A stretch of DNA of 48,479 nucleotides from JBKEBQ01 sp047973225. Its GTDB lineage: Bacteria > Bacillota_I > Bacilli_A > Erysipelotrichales > Erysipelotrichaceae. Numbering within the stretch: position 1 is the stretch's first letter; every line of letters starts with the position of its first letter. Below the pieces are notes generated by a model, which was not told the DNA's origin, searched no databases, and saw only the letters and a program-made list of their open reading frames with translations. The position numbers and the translations under genes were made by a program. Where the stretch lies: positions 1-48,479 of the forward strand of contig JBKEBQ010000046.1 of NCBI GenBank assembly GCA_047973225.1. Reading direction: 5' to 3'. Below are positions 7,230-15,234 of the stretch, one piece after another.

Positions 7230-8182
7230 CATTCATTCGCAACTTTTTTTCCTTGGTAGGTATTGCGTTTTACCATTTCTTTGTCGATGGCATTAAGTAT
7301 CGCTGTTTTATTAAGTGACCATAAAGGAGCAAGTAGCGTACATTTATCCCCATCCCCTGTTAGCCGTTGTATAATTATGTGTTTAGGGGTATATTCCAAT
7401 TGTTTGATAACGGTATCAACATATTCATCAAAACTAAGTAAAGAGAATTTTTTTTGCATATATTGCTTACCTAAAGCACTATGTTTATCAATATACAACA
7501 TATGTAGTTTAAGAGCATGAATCGGTAATTGTACAATTCGTTTCAGTGATGCAATCATCATCTTTTGCGTTTCGTTGGGAAGGGAATTCATCAAGTGTAC
7601 ACATATTTTTAAGTTGGTATGTTGTAAACGCTTTATACAATCTAAAAAGCAAGCAAAATCATGACCGCGGTGCATTGCTTTTGCGCTATTATCGTGAATG
7701 GACTGAAGTCCCAATTCAATCCAAATTTCTTTTTGTTTGGCAAGTTTTGCCAGATATGTAATTTTATCATCTTCTAAACAGTCTGCACGAGTGGCAAGAC
7801 TTAAAGCAACAACATCATCACGTATATAAAACGGTTCAATCGTCGCTTGTAATGTATGCAAACTACAATACGTATTGGTGTATGCTTGAAAGTATGCAAT
7901 TGTTTTTGCGTTGGGCCATTTTTTCAACATTCGGTTTTTATTTTTTTCATATTGAATTTCCAAAGGTTCAAAAAATGCTTGGATTTGTTCTCCTGCACCG
8001 GACTCTCCACAGAAAAGACAACCATGATAGGCTATTGTGCCATCACGATTGGGGCAAGTAAACTGAGCGTTGAGCGCTACTTTACATACCTTACTATGAA
8101 AAGTTGTTTTTAAATAATGGTTCCATGTATAATAACGTTTATTATCATGACTATTTTCAAATGGATTATTTTTTAATTTCAT
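7229..8182 (-). CDS. YhcC-family radical SAM protein
   Basis: A 317-residue radical SAM protein of the YhcC type. The cluster motif is CPNRDGTIAYHGCLFCGESG near residue 43; the long spacing between the first and second cysteines is characteristic of this family, as opposed to the usual CxxxCxxC. The following ADCLEDDKI and ELGLQSIHD segments fit the TIM-barrel SAM-binding core. The reaction is not known from the sequence. No Shine-Dalgarno precedes the ATG at 8182. Instead an extended -10 lies only six bases upstream, so the mRNA may be leaderless. Confidence 0.8.
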   Translation of the reverse strand: MKLKNNPFENSHDNKRYYTWNHYLKTTFHSKVCKVALNAQFTCPNRDGTIAYHGCLFCGESGAGEQIQAFFEPLEIQYEKNKNRMLKKWPNAKTIAYFQAYTNTYCSLHTLQATIEPFYIRDDVVALSLATRADCLEDDKITYLAKLAKQKEIWIELGLQSIHDNSAKAMHRGHDFACFLDCIKRLQHTNLKICVHLMNSLPNETQKMMIASLKRIVQLPIHALKLHMLYIDKHSALGKQYMQKKFSLLSFDEYVDTVIKQLEYTPKHIIIQRLTGDGDKCTLLAPLWSLNKTAILNAIDKEMVKRNTYQGKKVANE

Positions 8183-8188
8183 GATAAT

Positions 8189-8197
8189 ATTTTAGCA
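8189..8197 (-). promoter_or_regulatory. Extended -10 promoter of the YhcC-type gene
   Basis: Minus strand TGCTAAAAT, then ATTATC, then the ATG start. Transcription would begin at or next to the start codon, consistent with the missing ribosome binding site. Confidence 0.45.
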
Positions 8198-8202
8198 TTA
8201 GT

Positions 8203-8232
8203 TTTACGCTTATGCCACTGTGAAAGCGTAAA
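8203..8232. repeat. Inverted repeat in the divergent YhcC/YgjP-type intergenic region
   Basis: TTTACGCTT (8203-8211) is a perfect inverted repeat of AAGCGTAAA (8224-8232). A second, overlapping palindrome CGTAAAGCTTACG follows. It lies between two divergent genes and could be a shared operator or an RNA hairpin in the leader of the plus-strand gene. Confidence 0.45.
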
Positions 8233-8256
8233 GCTTACGAAATTAAGAGGTAAATA

Positions 8257-8958
8257 GTGGAGATTATAAAAAAACACATTGTATGTGATGGTCTAGTGTT
8301 CCCATATACACTACAAATCAAGAAAGTGAAAAATATAATTTTAAAAGTGGAAAGCAGTGGTGAAATCGTGGTTAACGTAAATGCCTATGTTCCACAAGAT
8401 GAAATTGATGCTTTTTTAAGGTGCAAGTTGCAATGGATATTAAAACAACAAAAACACCAAATACGTCAACAAAACATTCAGTTTTCAGATTGCTTTACGC
8501 AAAAAAGTTTTTTCTATTTAGGTAAAGAATATGCACTAGTGAAAGTGCATTCCAATCATAATCGCGTTCGTTTTGATGAGAAAAGCATGTATGTGTATTA
8601 TCGTTTTGATGAAAACTCTTGTAATGGAACTGTTCAAAAATTCATGCGCAAAAAAGCGGAAGTTCTGTTTCATGATCGTGTTGTGCATTATCATGAAATA
8701 ATGAACAAGTATGGCTTTCCATTTCCAAAAATAAAACTTCGATTTATGAAATCGAGGTGGGGAAGTTGTGCAACTAGAAAACAGACGATTACTTTGAATT
8801 TGTTTTTGTTGCATTATCCATTGACATTTTTGGATTATGTTGTGGTACATGAATTGGCTCACTTCGTACAACCCAATCATTCACAACGTTTTTATCAAAT
8901 CATTGAACATATTTTACCAAAGTATAAAGAATATAAAAATATCCCGCAAAGGTTTTAA
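8257..8958 (+). CDS. YgjP-like zinc metallopeptidase
   Basis: A 233-residue protein of the YgjP/DUF45 family of putative zinc metallopeptidases. The C-terminal part has the family signature KSRWGSC near residue 166, then VVHELAHFVQPNHSQRFY near 194, with the HExxH zinc-binding motif HELAH and a downstream histidine as likely third ligand. No signal peptide or membrane segment is seen, so it is probably cytoplasmic. The start is GTG at 8257 with AAGAGG upstream. The hairpin CCACTT/AAGTGG after the stop has no U-run. Biological substrate unknown. Confidence 0.8.
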   Translation: MEIIKKHIVCDGLVFPYTLQIKKVKNIILKVESSGEIVVNVNAYVPQDEIDAFLRCKLQWILKQQKHQIRQQNIQFSDCFTQKSFFYLGKEYALVKVHSNHNRVRFDEKSMYVYYRFDENSCNGTVQKFMRKKAEVLFHDRVVHYHEIMNKYGFPFPKIKLRFMKSRWGSCATRKQTITLNLFLLHYPLTFLDYVVVHELAHFVQPNHSQRFYQIIEHILPKYKEYKNIPQRF

Positions 8959-9015
8959 AAACCACTTTTTTAGCAACAAGTGGAAAGATTGGTTGTTATT
9001 CTGGAATGTTTGGTA

Positions 9016-9044
9016 TAGGCAAAATGAATATTTTGCGATATACT
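9016..9044 (+). promoter_or_regulatory. Promoter of the nfnAB leader
   Basis: TAGGCA (9016-9021), 17 bases, TATACT (9039-9044). The -10 is close to consensus and the -35 matches four of six. Transcription would begin near 9051, at the start of the structured leader. Confidence 0.5.
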
Positions 9045-9050
9045 AAACTT

Positions 9051-9175
9051 ACAAGGTAGAAATACCGAGTGGTCTACGGAGCAAAGGACAATAAATATAA
9101 TTGCTCAAAGATCTGCCTGAGAGAGAACAGACATAATGAATTTCTCTCAAGGAACTCGAAAGAGTTCCTTTTCTA
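9051..9175 (+). ncRNA. Structured leader RNA with terminator upstream of nfnAB, class unknown
   Basis: AGGTAGA (9054-9060) can pair with TCTGCCT (9112-9118), closing a three-way junction that holds ACC-GAGT-GGT (9064-9073) and GAGCAA (9079-9084)/TTGCTC (9101-9106). The same GGTA (9055-9058) can instead pair locally with TACC (9063-9066) around a GAAA tetraloop, so two exclusive folds exist. A GAGAGAA/TTCTCTC hairpin (9121-9148) and a terminator (9149-9170) follow before nfnA. This is a riboswitch-like layout. I compared it from memory with glycine, TPP, purine, THF, SAM, guanidine, c-di-GMP and preQ1 classes without a match. Confidence 0.5.
9149..9173 (+). terminator. Intrinsic terminator or attenuator before nfnA
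   Basis: AAGGAACTC pairs perfectly with GAGTTCCTT around a GAAA tetraloop, followed by TTC. It lies after the YgjP-type gene and after the structured leader, and before nfnA, so it may serve as a regulated attenuator for nfnAB. Confidence 0.7.
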
Positions 9176-9218
9176 TGTGGTTTGTTGTACACTATATTAA
9201 GAAGAAATGAGGTATTCA

Positions 9219-10061
9219 ATGGCAAAGATCATACAAAAAGAGAAACTGAATGCGACAGTGATAAGAATGGTAGTGGAAGCGGCATTTATTGCAAAAAAAG
9301 CTAAGGCTGGTCAATTTGTTATTTTGCGTGTGCACAAAAAAGGCGAGCGGTTTCCCCTCACCATTGCGGATACGGATGAAAAAAATGGTTGGGTTACGAT
9401 TATTTTTCAATTGGTTGGTCGATCTACACAAATGTTAAATGCACTGGTAGTGGGAGATGAAATTGAAGATTTTGTTGGCCCACTTGGAACGCCTTCGCCA
9501 TTGGATGGCTTAAAAAAGGTGTGTGTGATTGGTGGTGGCGTTGGATGTGCCATTGCGTATCCAAGTGCCAAACAGCTTTATCAAAATGGCAGTGATGTAT
9601 GCGTAATTGCGGGTTTTCGTAATAAGGATTTAAAAATTTTAGAAAAAGAATTTCAACAAGTTTCAAATAAAATGTATATTATGAGTGATGATGGCAGTGT
9701 TGGTGAAAAGGGTTTGGTAACAAACAAACTCGAAGCGTTGTTGTTGAGTGGTGAACAATTCGATGAAGTCATTGCAATCGGACCATTGATTATGATGAAA
9801 TTTATTTGTGAACTAACAAAAAAATACAATGTAAAAACGATGGTCAGTATGAACCCTATTATGATTGATGGTACGGGGATGTGTGGTTGTTGCCGATTAC
9901 GGGTTGGTGGTGAAATGAAATTCGCCTGTGTTGATGGACCTGATTTTGATGGACATCAAATTGATTTTGATGAAGCGATGATGCGCTCTAAACAATATAT
10001 ACAAAAAGAACAAATAGATCGTGCAAAAGATTGTAATCTATTGGCAAGAAAGGTGGTATGA
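9219..10061 (+). CDS. nfnA: NfnA: NADH-dependent ferredoxin:NADP oxidoreductase, small subunit
   Basis: About 280 residues of the dihydroorotate dehydrogenase electron-transfer/ferredoxin reductase family. The N-terminal beta-barrel holds the FAD motif RFPLTIAD. The NAD domain begins KVCVIGGGVGCAIAYPSAKQ. The C-terminal segment GTGMCGCCRLRVGGEMKFAC has the cysteines of a [2Fe-2S] cluster. With NfnB it forms the cytoplasmic flavin-bifurcating transhydrogenase that couples NADH and ferredoxin to NADPH. The start was placed at ATG 9219 because TGAGG is correctly spaced there; an in-frame ATG at 9207 lacks a site. It overlaps nfnB by four bases. Alternative: the electron-transfer subunit of another flavoprotein. 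Confidence 0.83.
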   Translation: MAKIIQKEKLNATVIRMVVEAAFIAKKAKAGQFVILRVHKKGERFPLTIADTDEKNGWVTIIFQLVGRSTQMLNALVVGDEIEDFVGPLGTPSPLDGLKKVCVIGGGVGCAIAYPSAKQLYQNGSDVCVIAGFRNKDLKILEKEFQQVSNKMYIMSDDGSVGEKGLVTNKLEALLLSGEQFDEVIAIGPLIMMKFICELTKKYNVKTMVSMNPIMIDGTGMCGCCRLRVGGEMKFACVDGPDFDGHQIDFDEAMMRSKQYIQKEQIDRAKDCNLLARKVV

Positions 10062-11470
10062 ATATGGCAAATATGAGTCTTAAAAAAGTTGACATGCCCC
10101 TACAAGATGCAACGATTAGACAGCAGAATTATGCTGAGGTAGAGCTTGGCTATACGCTTGATATGGCAAAAGAAGAAGCAAATCGGTGCTTACAGTGTAA
10201 ACACAAACCATGTATCAAAGGGTGTCCTGTGGCGGTTGAAATTCCAGCATTCATCCAAAAGGTAATGGAGGAAGATATAATAGGTGCATATCACATTATA
10301 AAAGAAACGAATGCCCTTCCTGCAGTTTGTGGGCGAGTATGTCCCCAAGAAACGCAGTGTGAAGCGGTTTGTGTGCGTGCAATAAAAGGCGAAGCAGTTG
10401 GTATTGGACGTTTGGAACGCTTTGTTGCAGATTATTATTTACACAATATAAAAACACCAACAATGACCACTGCAATGAATGGATATAAGGTTGCCATTGT
10501 CGGTTCTGGTCCTGCAGGACTAAGCTGTGCGGGCGATTTGGTAAAAAAGGGTTATGAGGTTCATATATTTGAAGCATTACACATAGCAGGAGGAGTACTG
10601 GCATATGGGATACCTGAATTTCGCTTACCAAAGACGATCGTAAAAAAAGAAATTGCTGCATTAATTGCTTTGGGCGTTATCATTGAAACGGATATGGTAA
10701 TCGGGAAAACTTTGGAAATCGATGAATTGTTTGCACATGGTTTTCATGCCGTATTTGTGGGAAGTGGAGCGGGATTACCAAAGTTTATGAATATCCCAGG
10801 AGAGAATGCCAATGGAGTATTTTCTGCCAATGAATTCTTAACACGGGTTAACTTGATGAAAGCATATGAAACAGATAGTGATACCCCTATTTTCAAAGCA
10901 AATAAAGTTGCTGTCGTGGGTGGTGGCAATGTGGCGATGGATGCGGCCAGAAGCGCAAAGCGTTTAGGGGCTAGTGAAGTGTATGTGGTATATCGTCGTG
11001 GTATGGAAGAGTTGCCAGCTCGTATGGAAGAGATAAAGCATGCGCAAGAAGAAGGCATTATCTTTAAAACCTTGGTAAATCCTATTGCGATTATCAGTGA
11101 TGATAAAGGCAATACGAAAGCCATGGAGTGTGTGGAAATGACACTAGGAGAAAAGGATGAAAGTGGACGACGAAGACCGATTGTGAAAGCGAATAGTTCT
11201 TTTATATTGGATGTGGATTGCGTTATTATATCGGTCGGTACGTCTCCCAACCCATTAATTTCAAATACAACAAAGGGACTTGATACAAATGCATATGGTT
11301 GTTTATTAGCCGATGAAAATGGGAAAACGAGTAAAGCAGGTGTGTTTGCTGGAGGCGATGCGGTAAGTGGCGCTGCAACGGTAATTTTAGCAATGGGCGC
11401 TGGTAGAAATGCGGCTAAAGCAATGGATGTTTATATTAAGAAAAATCATAGCAAAACAAAGGAGCGTTGA
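10058..11470 (+). CDS. nfnB: NfnB: NADH-dependent ferredoxin:NADP oxidoreductase, large subunit
   Basis: A 470-residue protein of the NADPH-dependent glutamate synthase small-chain-like family. The N-terminal domain carries two [4Fe-4S] cysteine sets, CLQCKHKPCIKGCP near residue 45 and CGRVCPQETQCEAVC near 91. An FAD Rossmann fold follows (VAIVGSGPAGLSCA near 147), then an NADP fold (VAVVGGGNVAMDAARSAKRL near 286). The C-terminus has the FAD-contacting FAGGDAVSGAATVILAMGAG. Adjacent NfnA makes the bifurcating NfnAB complex the best reading; a stand-alone glutamate synthase small chain would need GltB, which is not seen here. Translation is coupled to nfnA through ATGA. Confidence 0.85.
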   Translation: MNMANMSLKKVDMPLQDATIRQQNYAEVELGYTLDMAKEEANRCLQCKHKPCIKGCPVAVEIPAFIQKVMEEDIIGAYHIIKETNALPAVCGRVCPQETQCEAVCVRAIKGEAVGIGRLERFVADYYLHNIKTPTMTTAMNGYKVAIVGSGPAGLSCAGDLVKKGYEVHIFEALHIAGGVLAYGIPEFRLPKTIVKKEIAALIALGVIIETDMVIGKTLEIDELFAHGFHAVFVGSGAGLPKFMNIPGENANGVFSANEFLTRVNLMKAYETDSDTPIFKANKVAVVGGGNVAMDAARSAKRLGASEVYVVYRRGMEELPARMEEIKHAQEEGIIFKTLVNPIAIISDDKGNTKAMECVEMTLGEKDESGRRRPIVKANSSFILDVDCVIISVGTSPNPLISNTTKGLDTNAYGCLLADENGKTSKAGVFAGGDAVSGAATVILAMGAGRNAAKAMDVYIKKNHSKTKER

Positions 11471-11514
11471 TGCTTTGCAATTTCAAATTACGCTTATCCA
11501 TTGAAGAAGCATAA
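11470..11514 (+). CDS. Possible 14-residue ORF coupled to nfnB
   Basis: ATG at 11470 overlaps the nfnB stop (TGATG) and is preceded by AAAGGAG with five-base spacing, a better ribosome binding site than many real genes here have. The peptide would be MLCNFKLRLSIEEA, with three leucines, located upstream of the leuS T-box. It may simply be a fortuitous ORF; no function is claimed. Confidence 0.25.
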   Translation: MLCNFKLRLSIEEA

Positions 11515-11553
11515 ATGCGTATTTGTTTGCAGTACTGATACACATAAAAAGCA

Positions 11554-11582
11554 TTGCCTTTTCATCATGCCTCTTGTATACT
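11554..11582 (+). promoter_or_regulatory. Promoter of leuS
   Basis: TTGCCT (11554-11559), 17 bases, TATACT (11577-11582), about ten bases before the T-box leader begins. Confidence 0.6.
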
Positions 11583-11589
11583 AGTAGCA

Positions 11590-11811
11590 GATAGCAAAGC
11601 TTTAGAGTAGTAATTATAATAACTTAAAAGAGAGTAAGTGGTTGGTGGGAACTTATAAGCACATGATAATGAACTTGCTAAAGGCAAAAAAGCTATGCGT
11701 GAAAAAAGGTCGACGTTATAACGACAATCAAAGGGCATGGAGAAATTCATGAACTAAGGTGGTACCGCGCTTATGGATATAGCGTCCTTAGAAAATCTAG
11801 GGACGTTTTTA
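11590..11811 (+). ncRNA. T-box leader of leuS, leucine specifier
   Basis: The conserved T-box AAGGTGGTACCGCG is at 11756-11769. It is followed by an intrinsic terminator, CGTCCTTAGA (11783-11792) with TCTAGGGACG (11796-11805) and a T-run. The 5' part folds as stem I: GCTTTAG near 11598 pairs with CTAAAGGC near 11674, and GAACTTGC just before the latter places CTT (Leu) in the specifier position. Uncharged tRNA-Leu would stabilise the antiterminator and raise leuS expression. Class is certain from the T-box motif; the exact specifier register is inferred. Confidence 0.92.
11783..11811 (+). terminator. T-box-controlled terminator
   Basis: A ten-pair stem with a three-base loop and a TTTTT tail. 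Formation of this stem competes with the antiterminator that includes the T-box sequence. Confidence 0.88.
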
Positions 11812-11831
11812 TGTAAAAAAGGAGAAAGAAA

Positions 11832-14228
11832 ATGAATTTTGATCATAAATTTATTGAAAAAAAGTGGCAAGCTTATTGGGAGAGGAATCAAACGTTTGTC
11901 TGTGATACGCATGATTTTAGTAAAACAAAATTTTATTGTTTGGACATGTTTCCCTATCCTTCAGGAAATGGGTTGCATGTAGGTCATCCAGAAGGATATA
12001 CGGCAAGTGATATTCTGTGTCGAAAAAAACGTATGGATGGATATAATGTGTTGCACCCAATGGGGTGGGATGCTTTTGGTTTGCCAGCAGAACAATATGC
12101 AATTCAAACGGGAAATCATCCTTCAACTTTTACGGATATTAATATTGATCATTTTCGACAACAAATTCAAGCATTTGGATTTTCATATGATTGGAATCGT
12201 GAAGTTTCTACGACGGATCCAGAATACTACAAATGGACACAATGGATTTTCACGAAGCTATATGAAAAAGGTTTGGCTTATGTAGATGAGATTCCTGTCA
12301 ATTGGTGCCCTGATCTGGGGACGGTTTTAGCAAACGAAGAAGTCATAGATGGAAAAAGTGAACGTGGGGGATATCCAGTGGTTCGAAAACCAATGCGCCA
12401 ATGGGTTTTGAAAATCACAGAGTATGCGGAGCGATTATTAGAAGATTTGGAACTTGTGGATTGGCCGCAATCCACAAAAGATATGCAAAAAAACTGGATT
12501 GGAAAAAGTGTCGGGGCTGAGGTATGCTTCAAAGTAAAAGATTCTAATAAGGAATTTTGTGTATTTACAACGCGTGCCGACACCTTATATGGTGCAACCT
12601 ATTGCGTATTGGCACCAGAGCACCCTTTTGTGAAGGGAATTACGAGTCATGCACAAAAAGCAGAAGTTGAACAGTATTTACAAGCTGCACAAAAAAAATC
12701 TGACCTTGAAAGAACAGATTTAAATAAAAATAAAACCGGTGTGTTTACAGGGGCATATGCCATCAATCCCGTGAATCAAAAAGAAATTCCTATTTGGATT
12801 AGTGATTATGTACTTGCGAGTTATGGAAGTGGGGCAATTATGGCAGTTCCTGCACATGATGAGCGTGATTATGAATTTGCGAAAAAATTCAAATTAGAAA
12901 TTATTCCTGTCATTGAGGGGGGCGACATTCATAAAGAGGCATATGTTGGCGATGGTAAACATATCAATTCTGCGATGTTAGACGGGCTTGATAAAGAAGC
13001 AGCGATTGCAAAAATGATCGCTTGGTTAAAACAGGAAAAGCAAGGACAAGCAAAAACCACTTATAAATTGCGCGATTGGTTGTTTTCAAGACAGCGTTAT
13101 TGGGGAGAACCAATTCCTGTTGTTCATTTTGAAGATGGGAGTATGAGAACGTTAACACTGGATGAATTGCCACTTGAACTTCCAGAGAACGAGAATTTCA
13201 AACCAGGATCAAATGGGGAAAGCCCACTTGCCAATGTTGATGCTTGGCTAAACATTAGCATTGATGGAAAAAAAGCGATAAGAGAAACGAATACGATGCC
13301 GCAATGGGCAGGCTCTTGTTGGTATTATATGCGTTTTCTGGATCCTCATAATAAATCGGCAATTGCAGATGCAAAGGTATTGGCACATTGGCTTCCTGTC
13401 GATTTGTATATTGGTGGTGCAGAACATGCAGTATTGCATTTATTGTATGCAAGATTTTGGCATAAAGTGCTGTATGATTGTGGGGTTGTAAAGACAAAAG
13501 AGCCATTTAAAAAGCTATTTCATCAAGGAATGATTTTGGGTGAAAATAATGAAAAAATGTCAAAATCAAGAGGGAATGTTGTAAATCCTGATGACATTAT
13601 TGAGACACATGGAGCGGATGCTTTGCGCGTATATGAGATGTTTATGGGACCATTAGAAGCTGCACTTCCATGGTCGACAAGTGGGCTTGATGGCTCACGA
13701 AAATGGTTGGATCGAGTTTGGCGCTTATTTGGACAGGATAAAATTGTGAAAACAAATAATCTTTCTTTAGAGCGAAGCTATCATGCAACACTAAAAAAGA
13801 TAACTCACGATATTGACACTTTAAATTTGAATACGGCAATTTCACAGATGATGATATTCATTAATGATTGTTATAAAGCAGATGAGATTTTTATAGATTA
13901 TGCGATTGGCTTTTTACAAATGTTTTCTTGTTTTGCGCCACATCTTGCAGAAGAGTTGTACAGTCGATTTTCGCATGATGGAACATCCATTGCATATAAA
14001 GCATGGCCATGCTATGATGAGTCAAAATTGGTAATGGACGAAGTAGAAATTATTGTACAAATAAATGGAAAGTTACGAACTAAGTTTATGATAAAAAATA
14101 ATGCCAGCGATGAGGAAATAGAAGCAAAGGCATTTCAGCTAGAAACAATACAAGCACAGACACTTGATAAAACGATCAAAAAAGTAATTGTTATAAAAAA
14201 TAAACTGGTGAATATCGTAGCAGTATAG
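11832..14228 (+). CDS. leuS: Leucyl-tRNA synthetase
   Basis: A 798-residue class I aminoacyl-tRNA synthetase that charges tRNA-Leu. The HIGH motif appears as HVGH in FPYPSGNGLHVGHPEGY near residue 47. The CP1 editing domain contains the threonine-rich FTTRADTLYGATY near 240. The KMSKS loop is EKMSKSRGNVVNPDD near 575. The C-terminal anticodon-binding domain follows. Length is typical of Firmicutes LeuRS. The start has AAAGGAG. It is a single-gene unit with its own promoter, T-box and downstream terminator. Confidence 0.97.
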   Translation: MNFDHKFIEKKWQAYWERNQTFVCDTHDFSKTKFYCLDMFPYPSGNGLHVGHPEGYTASDILCRKKRMDGYNVLHPMGWDAFGLPAEQYAIQTGNHPSTFTDINIDHFRQQIQAFGFSYDWNREVSTTDPEYYKWTQWIFTKLYEKGLAYVDEIPVNWCPDLGTVLANEEVIDGKSERGGYPVVRKPMRQWVLKITEYAERLLEDLELVDWPQSTKDMQKNWIGKSVGAEVCFKVKDSNKEFCVFTTRADTLYGATYCVLAPEHPFVKGITSHAQKAEVEQYLQAAQKKSDLERTDLNKNKTGVFTGAYAINPVNQKEIPIWISDYVLASYGSGAIMAVPAHDERDYEFAKKFKLEIIPVIEGGDIHKEAYVGDGKHINSAMLDGLDKEAAIAKMIAWLKQEKQGQAKTTYKLRDWLFSRQRYWGEPIPVVHFEDGSMRTLTLDELPLELPENENFKPGSNGESPLANVDAWLNISIDGKKAIRETNTMPQWAGSCWYYMRFLDPHNKSAIADAKVLAHWLPVDLYIGGAEHAVLHLLYARFWHKVLYDCGVVKTKEPFKKLFHQGMILGENNEKMSKSRGNVVNPDDIIETHGADALRVYEMFMGPLEAALPWSTSGLDGSRKWLDRVWRLFGQDKIVKTNNLSLERSYHATLKKITHDIDTLNLNTAISQMMIFINDCYKADEIFIDYAIGFLQMFSCFAPHLAEELYSRFSHDGTSIAYKAWPCYDESKLVMDEVEIIVQINGKLRTKFMIKNNASDEEIEAKAFQLETIQAQTLDKTIKKVIVIKNKLVNIVAV

Positions 14229-14231
14229 AGA

Positions 14232-14266
14232 AAAGACCATATGCACATAAGTATATGGTCTTTATT
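14232..14266. terminator. Bidirectional terminator between leuS and the metallophosphoesterase gene
   Basis: AAAGACCATAT (14232-14242) pairs with ATATGGTCTTT (14253-14263), with a T-rich tail on the plus strand. It overlaps the stop codon of the minus-strand gene. Confidence 0.75.
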
Positions 14267-15131
14267 TTGTATTTGTAGTGGCGTTTAAACGATATACGAG
14301 TACCTCTGGGGGGGAAAATAAACGCATATCAACATCGCTTGTCCCCAAACCATTGGAAATCTCAATATGCAACCGATTGCTGTCATATTGACCACGTTCA
14401 TAGATGCTGGTACCTTCTTGTGAGGTGAGTGCGCCAATGAGAGGAAGCGATAATTGACCGCCATGAGAATGTCCAGCAAATGCTAAATCACAGCTGTTAT
14501 CATTGATGGAAGCCAATTGATCTGGAACATGGGTAAAGACAATCGTAAAGCTCTCCTGGTTGACATTGGTGAACGCTTGTTCAACATTGGGTGTTCCACC
14601 CACCAAAGAATCAATGCCAACTAAACTAACAAAAGAAGCTGTTCCATTGTGGAGATTTACATTTTTGTTGGTTAGATTTTCAAAACCGGCATTGTATAAA
14701 AAAGTGGATACGAAGGTTTTTGCATCTTCATTTTGCAAATCACTTTCCCCTAATACGTAAAACTTACCAAGTGGTGCCTTTATACTTGCAAATAGCTTGC
14801 TTACAAGACTCACTTCATCAGGGCTTGCGGCAATATTCATGGGGTCACTAAACACATCACCACCAAACAATACAACATCAGGACTAAGCGCATTAATATC
14901 CTCAATCATTACGGATAGACGATCATGATCCATAAATTCACCATAATGGACATCGCTGACAAACGCAATCGTAACATCATCCATATCTTTTTCGATTTTT
15001 GGTGATGAAATTGTACGATGGGAGATATTGAGATTAGATGGCGAAATATAAATGGCATAAAAAACGGTAATTGCTATAACAAGTGATATCGATACAACAA
15101 CAATTAAAAATTTTAAAATAAATCTTTTCAT
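14262..15131 (-). CDS. Membrane-anchored metallophosphoesterase with an altered GNHD motif
   Basis: A 289-residue YkuE-type calcineurin-like phosphoesterase behind one N-terminal membrane segment (about residues 4-25), so the catalytic domain faces outward. Metal-binding motifs are SDVHYG (D60, H62), GGDVFSD, FTHVPD and GHSHGGQ. The motif that is normally GNHD reads GESD (residues 128-131), replacing the bridging-metal asparagine and the catalytic histidine. Activity may therefore be reduced or lost, or use another geometry. The start was set at ATG 15131, directly before the hydrophobic segment; longer in-frame starts lack ribosome binding sites. It is divergent from a VanY-like protein that has also lost its active site. 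Confidence 0.8.
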   Translation of the reverse strand: MKRFILKFLIVVVSISLVIAITVFYAIYISPSNLNISHRTISSPKIEKDMDDVTIAFVSDVHYGEFMDHDRLSVMIEDINALSPDVVLFGGDVFSDPMNIAASPDEVSLVSKLFASIKAPLGKFYVLGESDLQNEDAKTFVSTFLYNAGFENLTNKNVNLHNGTASFVSLVGIDSLVGGTPNVEQAFTNVNQESFTIVFTHVPDQLASINDNSCDLAFAGHSHGGQLSLPLIGALTSQEGTSIYERGQYDSNRLHIEISNGLGTSDVDMRLFSPPEVLVYRLNATTNTK

Positions 15132-15209
15132 ACAGTACCTACGCATGCTTTCGACTTCTATTTTACCATACACATAAAAAGAAATATACTTTATTCCATC
15201 TTTTGAATT

Positions 15210-15218
15210 TGTTATAAT
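15210..15218 (+). promoter_or_regulatory. Extended -10 promoter of the VanY-like gene
   Basis: TGTTATAAT is a perfect extended -10. Transcription would start near 15225, just ahead of the GAGG ribosome binding site and the ATG at 15235. Confidence 0.55.
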
Positions 15219-15234
15219 ATGCCTGAGGTAATTT

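Noticed and set aside
8962..8983. CCACTT/AAGTGG hairpin after the YgjP-type gene as a terminator
   Set aside because: Only six pairs and no U-run after it; the stronger terminator at 9149-9170 is more convincing.
9051..9175. Glycine, TPP, purine, THF, SAM, guanidine-I, c-di-GMP or preQ1 riboswitch
   Set aside because: Short resemblances (AAAGGACA, CTGAGAG, CTACGG) are present but in the wrong order or without the conserved cores.
9207..9218. Upstream ATG for nfnA adding four residues
   Set aside because: The ATG at 9219 has a correctly spaced TGAGG, which overlaps the upstream ATG.
10744..11250. Long minus-strand ORF opposite nfnB
   Set aside because: Antisense shadow of a well-supported gene; no ribosome binding site or recognisable domain.
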